Below, in pieces: positions 60,749-64,000 of a stretch of DNA of 64,000 nucleotides. Where the stretch lies: positions 103,724 to 167,723 of the forward strand of contig NZ_JAJFES010000011.1 in assembly GCF_020708045.1 (NCBI RefSeq). The letters are read 5' to 3'. The translations under genes were made by a program, and so were the position numbers. The notes beneath the pieces are model-generated. The model saw nothing but the letters and a program-made list of their open reading frames with translations. It did not search any database and had not been told where the DNA came from. How positions within the stretch are numbered: position 1 is the stretch's first letter; each line of letters opens with the position of its first letter. The stretch comes from Massilia sp. IC2-278 (GTDB taxonomy: Bacteria > Pseudomonadota > Gammaproteobacteria > Burkholderiales > Burkholderiaceae_D).

Positions 60749-61903
60749 CTAAACCGTATGCCCGCGGATCGGCAGCGCGATGTCGATGCGGGTGCCGCCG
60801 CCACCATTGTCGGGCCCGATGCTGATCTGGCCCTGCAGGCCCCAGACCCGTTCGCGCATCCCCACCAGGCCCAGGGACTCGGCCTTTTCCATGTCGGCAT
60901 CGACGATGCCGCGGCCATCGTCGCGGATGGTCACCAGCAAATCGCCGTTGCTGCGGTAGAGCGTGAGAATGACACGGCTGGCATGTGCATGGCGCGCCAC
61001 GTTGGTCAGCGCTTCCTGGACGATGCGGAAGATGGCGGTACTGGCCGCATCGTCGAGGCGCAGTTCGGCTTCGTCGGCCAGCAGCTCGCAGGCAATGCCG
61101 TGGCGCTCGACGAAATCGTCGCGCAGTCCTTGCAGCGCGAAATACAGGCCGCCTTCGTCGAGCGCGCGCGGCCGCAGGTTGGTGGCGATGCGGCGCAGCG
61201 ACGCGATCGCGGTCAGCAGGTTGGCATCCATGCCGGTGATCAGGCGCGCCGCGTCCTCGGCGCTGCCGCAGGCTTCGCGCAGCAGGGTCAGGTCCATGCG
61301 CAGCGAGGCCAGCAACTGGCCGAGGTCGTCGTGCAGTTCGCGTGCGATATGGGTGCGCTCTTCCTCGCGGATGGTCTGCAGGGCCGCCGACAGCTGGCGC
61401 AACTGGTCGTGCGAGCGCGCCAGCTTCTGCTGCACGCGCTGGCGCTCGGACACGTCGCGCAGGATGATGGTGTACCGGGTGACGCCGTCCTGGAAGGCGT
61501 CGGTGATCGAGCCTTCGATGGGGAAGGTGCCGTTTGGGCGGATGCCGACCCCGGCGTAGTCGGTGGAGCGGCGCCCGGCGCGCCCGCCCTGGAAGTGATC
61601 GAGCGGGCTATGGCCGGCATCGGCCGGGGCGCGGATGAAGCGCGCCAGCGGCTGGCCCAGCATCTGCGCCACGCTCACGCCGAACATGGCCGCCGCCGCA
61701 GGGTTGGCCAGCACCACGCGGCTGAATTCGTCGGCCGAGATGATGGCTTCGCCGGCGTTGTCGACGATGCGGCGGCTGTGCTGGGACGGCGCATCGCCGT
61801 GGCCGTCGGTGTTCAAGCGGGCAACCATGTGCCCGCCGAGCAGGCCGAGCGCGAAGAGTGCCGCGCCGCGCCCGCGCCGGCGCGGGTTGCGCTGTAGAGT
61901 CAT
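60749..61903 (-). CDS. PAS-domain sensor histidine kinase (NarX/DegS-type)
   Basis: 384 residues. A weakly hydrophobic N-terminus ('GAALFALGLLGGHMVARL'), one PAS domain (about 42-155, 'IVDNAGEAIISADEFSRVVLANPAA'), HisKA_3 with His191 in 'ERTHIARELHDDLGQLL', and HATPase with 'EALTNVARHAHASR', 'DDGRGI' and 'GLVGMRERVWGL'. AGGAC precedes ATG 61903; a longer frame to 62104 crosses the repeat array and is rejected. No NarL-type partner is adjacent, so it is an orphan here. Confidence 0.93.
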   Translation of the reverse strand: MTLQRNPRRRGRGAALFALGLLGGHMVARLNTDGHGDAPSQHSRRIVDNAGEAIISADEFSRVVLANPAAAAMFGVSVAQMLGQPLARFIRAPADAGHSPLDHFQGGRAGRRSTDYAGVGIRPNGTFPIEGSITDAFQDGVTRYTIILRDVSERQRVQQKLARSHDQLRQLSAALQTIREEERTHIARELHDDLGQLLASLRMDLTLLREACGSAEDAARLITGMDANLLTAIASLRRIATNLRPRALDEGGLYFALQGLRDDFVERHGIACELLADEAELRLDDAASTAIFRIVQEALTNVARHAHASRVILTLYRSNGDLLVTIRDDGRGIVDADMEKAESLGLVGMRERVWGLQGQISIGPDNGGGGTRIDIALPIRGHTV

Positions 61904-62033
61904 GGAAAGTCCTGCGTCCGAGATGAAGCGAAGCGGTCCGCGGCGCGGACCAATCGCTACGATACGGCGCGAACCGATGGGCAGGTTTGAGGGGCGACAA
62001 GCACGCGGGGAGGGCGTGGGGGGTGTGGCGGAA

Positions 62034-62200
62034 CATGGTGGGTACGAGCCGCACGCGGACCGACCCACCCTACGAAAGCCGACGGTCGGACATGGTGGGT
62101 ACAAGTACCCACCCTACGAAGCCGACGGTAGGGTGGGTTCTCGAACCCACCATGCCAAGCTACGAAAGCCGACAGTAGGGTGGGTTCTCGAACCCACCGG
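62034..62200. repeat. Tandem array of four REP-like palindromes, 45-bp period
   Basis: Two reverse copies (62034-62073, 62091-62117) then two forward copies (62128-62154, 62175-62200). Stems: GGTGGGTAC / GTACCCACC and GGTGGGTTC / GAACCCACC (twice); the first copy has an expanded loop. CGAAAGCCGAC or CGAAGCCGAC spacers recur at 62073, 62118 and 62163, exactly 45 bases apart. It ends three bases from the LytTR stop codon. Confidence 0.85.
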
Positions 62201-62203
62201 ATA

Positions 62204-62965
62204 TTACATTTGCTTGAACAGATGCAGGAAACTGCGGCTCACTTCCAGCTTCTCCGGCCGCCCCTTGATCAGCACCAGGTGCCGCCCGCGGATATCGCGC
62301 GTCACGCCTTCGATCGCATTCACGTTCACCAGCGTGGCGCGGTGGATTTGCCAGAACAGCGAGGGGTCGAGCTCGTCGGCCAGGTCGCGCACGGGTTTGC
62401 GGATCAAGGCCTCGAACTTCTCGGTCTGAACGCAGGTATATTTTTCGTCGGAACGGAAGAACAGGATCTCCTCGACCGGGATCATGCGCAGGTCCGAGCC
62501 GATGCTGGCCTGGATCCATTGCAAATGCTTGGGCTTGGGCGCCGCGATCTTTTCCGCCAGCTGCGACAGCATGGCCGTCACACTGTCGTTGACCACCGCG
62601 CCCGGCTTGTCGAGGCGCGCCTTCAGGCGTTCGACGGTCACCTTCAGGCGCTCGGGTTCGGACGGTTTCAGCACGTAGTCCACCGCGCCGCGCTCGAAGG
62701 CCTCGACCGCATACTGGTCGTAGGCGGTCACGAACACGATCTGGCTGCGGTCGCCGATCTCGGCCGCCGCTTCCATGCCGGTCTTGCCAGGCATGCGGAT
62801 GTCGAGGAAAGTCAGGTCGGGCTTGAACTGGCCGACCAGCTCCACGGCTTCCTCGCCGTTCTTGGCCTCGCCCACGATGTCCAGTTCCGGCCACACCTGT
62901 TCCAGGCGCATGCGCAATTGGTCGCGCATCAGTCTTTCGTCGTCGGCAATGATTGCGGTAGGCAT
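62204..62965 (-). CDS. LytTR-family response regulator
   Basis: 253 residues. Receiver with acidic pocket ('IIADDERLMRD'), phosphoacceptor Asp55 ('LTFLDIRMPGKTG') and conserved Lys in 'DYVLKPSEPERL'. The C-terminal ~105 residues are a LytTR DNA-binding domain ('EILFFRSDEKYTCVQTEKFEALIRKPVRDLADELDPSLFWQIHRATLVNV'). Start ATG 62965; an extension to 63001 is not part of the domain. It lies 78 bases downstream of a LytS-type kinase on the same strand and is its likely partner. Confidence 0.95.
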   Translation of the reverse strand: MPTAIIADDERLMRDQLRMRLEQVWPELDIVGEAKNGEEAVELVGQFKPDLTFLDIRMPGKTGMEAAAEIGDRSQIVFVTAYDQYAVEAFERGAVDYVLKPSEPERLKVTVERLKARLDKPGAVVNDSVTAMLSQLAEKIAAPKPKHLQWIQASIGSDLRMIPVEEILFFRSDEKYTCVQTEKFEALIRKPVRDLADELDPSLFWQIHRATLVNVNAIEGVTRDIRGRHLVLIKGRPEKLEVSRSFLHLFKQM

Positions 62966-63043
62966 GGCGTGTTCCGGTCGGTGAAGGAAAGAGAGTGACA
63001 ATTATTCAAGAAAACAGCGCGGCAGGCAAGGTATCCGGCCTGC

Positions 63044-64000
63044 TTATCTGGATACCTGGTAAGGCACCTCGACCATGGCGATCACGCCGGTCGGGCTGTT
63101 CGAGGCGATGTGCAATTGCCCGGCGTCACCGTGCAGCAGGCGCAGGCGCTCGCGGATGGTCGGCAGGCCCAGGCCGGTGCCATTGCTCGGCACCACGCCA
63201 AAGCCGACGCCATCGTCGGTGACGGTCAGGCGCAATTTGCCGTCGGCCACATCGGCCACGATCTTCAGGGTGCCGCCTTCGGGCTTGCATTCCAGGCCGT
63301 GCTTGATCGCATTCTCGACCATGGATTGCAGCATCATCGGCGGGAAGGCGGCGTTGCGCAGGCCCTCGGGAATCTGCATGTCCACCGTCAGCCGTTCCTC
63401 CATGCGCATCTTGAGCAGGTTCAGGTAGGCGGTGACCATGTCGACCTCGCGCCCGAGGTTGGTGACCAGGATGTTGTCGCGCATCTGCGGCAGCACGGCG
63501 CGCAGGTATTGGATCAGGCTGCGCTGCATGGCCGAGGCGCGCGGCGGGTTGGTTTCGATCAGGTGCTCGACCGAGGCCAGGGTATTGAACAGGAAGTGCG
63601 GTTCCACTTGCGCCTGCATCATCTGCATTTTGGTTTCCGACAGCTGGCGCTGCATCGATTCGCGTTCGGCAGCGGCATTCGCGGTGCGGGTCTGCAGTTC
63701 CGCGCGCTTCTTGCCGCCGACCAGGGCCTTGGTGCCGAACAGGGCCAGCACCAGCAGCCAGACGAAACTGGTGAACCAGGTCGAGGCCTGCTTGTGATAA
63801 CGCGACACTTTGGCCTCGGCCGCATCGTCGACCGCGCCTTCGATCGCCACCGACAATTCCTCGGCGATCTGCGGCGGCAGTTCGATGTGGACCGAGTCGC
63901 CGCTCGGGTGCACGCCTTTCGGCAGGCTGAGTTCGGGAGCGGACGGGGTGGCGGGTGTGCCGGGGGCAGCCGGCGCCGCCGGAGCGCCAGGCGCAGCGGG
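63044..64000 (-). CDS. LytS-type sensor histidine kinase, 5' end outside window
   Basis: At least 318 residues visible; the frame is open to the right edge, so the N-terminus is missing. A Pro/Ala-rich stretch at the edge, one transmembrane helix ('FTSFVWLLVLALFGTKALVG'), a coiled coil, the His_kinase domain with 'VEPHFLFNTLASVEHLIE' (phosphoacceptor His) and an HATPase with 'VENAIKHGLE', 'DDGVGFG' and 'GTGLGLPTIRERL'. GTG 63913 is an internal possible start but the upstream frame looks coding. It would phosphorylate the adjacent LytTR regulator. Confidence 0.93.
   Translation of the reverse strand, partial: PAAPGAPAAPAAPGTPATPSAPELSLPKGVHPSGDSVHIELPPQIAEELSVAIEGAVDDAAEAKVSRYHKQASTWFTSFVWLLVLALFGTKALVGGKKRAELQTRTANAAAERESMQRQLSETKMQMMQAQVEPHFLFNTLASVEHLIETNPPRASAMQRSLIQYLRAVLPQMRDNILVTNLGREVDMVTAYLNLLKMRMEERLTVDMQIPEGLRNAAFPPMMLQSMVENAIKHGLECKPEGGTLKIVADVADGKLRLTVTDDGVGFGVVPSNGTGLGLPTIRERLRLLHGDAGQLHIASNSPTGVIAMVEVPYQVSR

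Noticed and set aside
62034..62200. Possible CRISPR array
   Set aside because: Units are palindromes in both orientations with near-identical 10-nt spacers and no cas genes; it is a REP array.

Overview
The window reads as chromosomal DNA of a high-GC betaproteobacterium of the order Burkholderiales, most likely an Oxalobacteraceae genus such as Massilia, Duganella or Janthinobacterium. The evidence is the proteins themselves: the Burkholderiales-type porin, the prpR/prpB-prpC-acnD-prpF propionate cluster, a cysI-DUF934-cysH-cysD-cysN-cobA sulfate operon driven by a divergent cysB, and both a monomeric and a dimeric NADP isocitrate dehydrogenase. The genus is an inference. I found no tRNA, rRNA, CRISPR array, prophage or complete insertion sequence.

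Layout. 1-3.5 kb: the 3' part of a secretin gene followed by three pseudopilin-like genes (a small type II secretion / type IV pilus-like set). 3.5-5.6 kb: murJ and rpsT. 5.8-11.6 kb: a DUF2243 membrane protein, monomeric IDH, rluE and dimeric IDH; the two IDH genes share an upstream motif. 11.6-15.1 kb: a small unknown gene, a cold-shock protein and clpS-clpA. 15.5-20.7 kb: a periplasmic tricorn-like protease and a chemoreceptor. 20.7-23.3 kb: the cystathionine beta-synthase / gamma-lyase operon (reverse transsulfuration). 23.7-32.3 kb: a lipoprotein, an MFS/AraC pair, DUF2127, a large orphan sensor kinase, and a cluster of ADP-ribosylglycohydrolase, CPBP protease and membrane protein. 32.4-40.4 kb: the methylcitrate cycle with its sigma-54 activator. 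40.5-45.2 kb: a PAS-GGDEF-EAL protein, xthA and two small genes. 45.5-49.8 kb: pepA divergent from lptF-lptG-sirB. 49.8-52.3 kb: an esterase, an unknown gene and the start of the sulfate cluster. 51.6-58.7 kb: assimilatory sulfate reduction with siroheme synthesis (cobA) and cysB. 58.7-64 kb: a methyltransferase, a porin, a sensor kinase and a LytS/LytTR-type two-component pair that runs off the window.

Metabolic logic. CysB, CysDN, CysH and CysI make sulfide from sulfate; CobA and SirB contribute to the siroheme CysI needs; CBS and CGL return homocysteine sulfur to cysteine. PrpB, PrpC and AcnD convert propionyl-CoA to pyruvate and succinate, and the two IDHs serve the TCA cycle and NADPH supply.

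The most distinctive non-coding signal is a family of about 18 short palindromic repeats with a GTAG head. They lie only between genes and mostly occur as inverted pairs 12-170 bp apart (BIME-like). The stem sequences covary between copies, and three copies carry an extra 27-nt hairpin (11-5-11) inside the apex. A tandem array with a 45-bp period lies just 3' of the LytTR regulator gene. No RAYT transposase gene is visible in the window.
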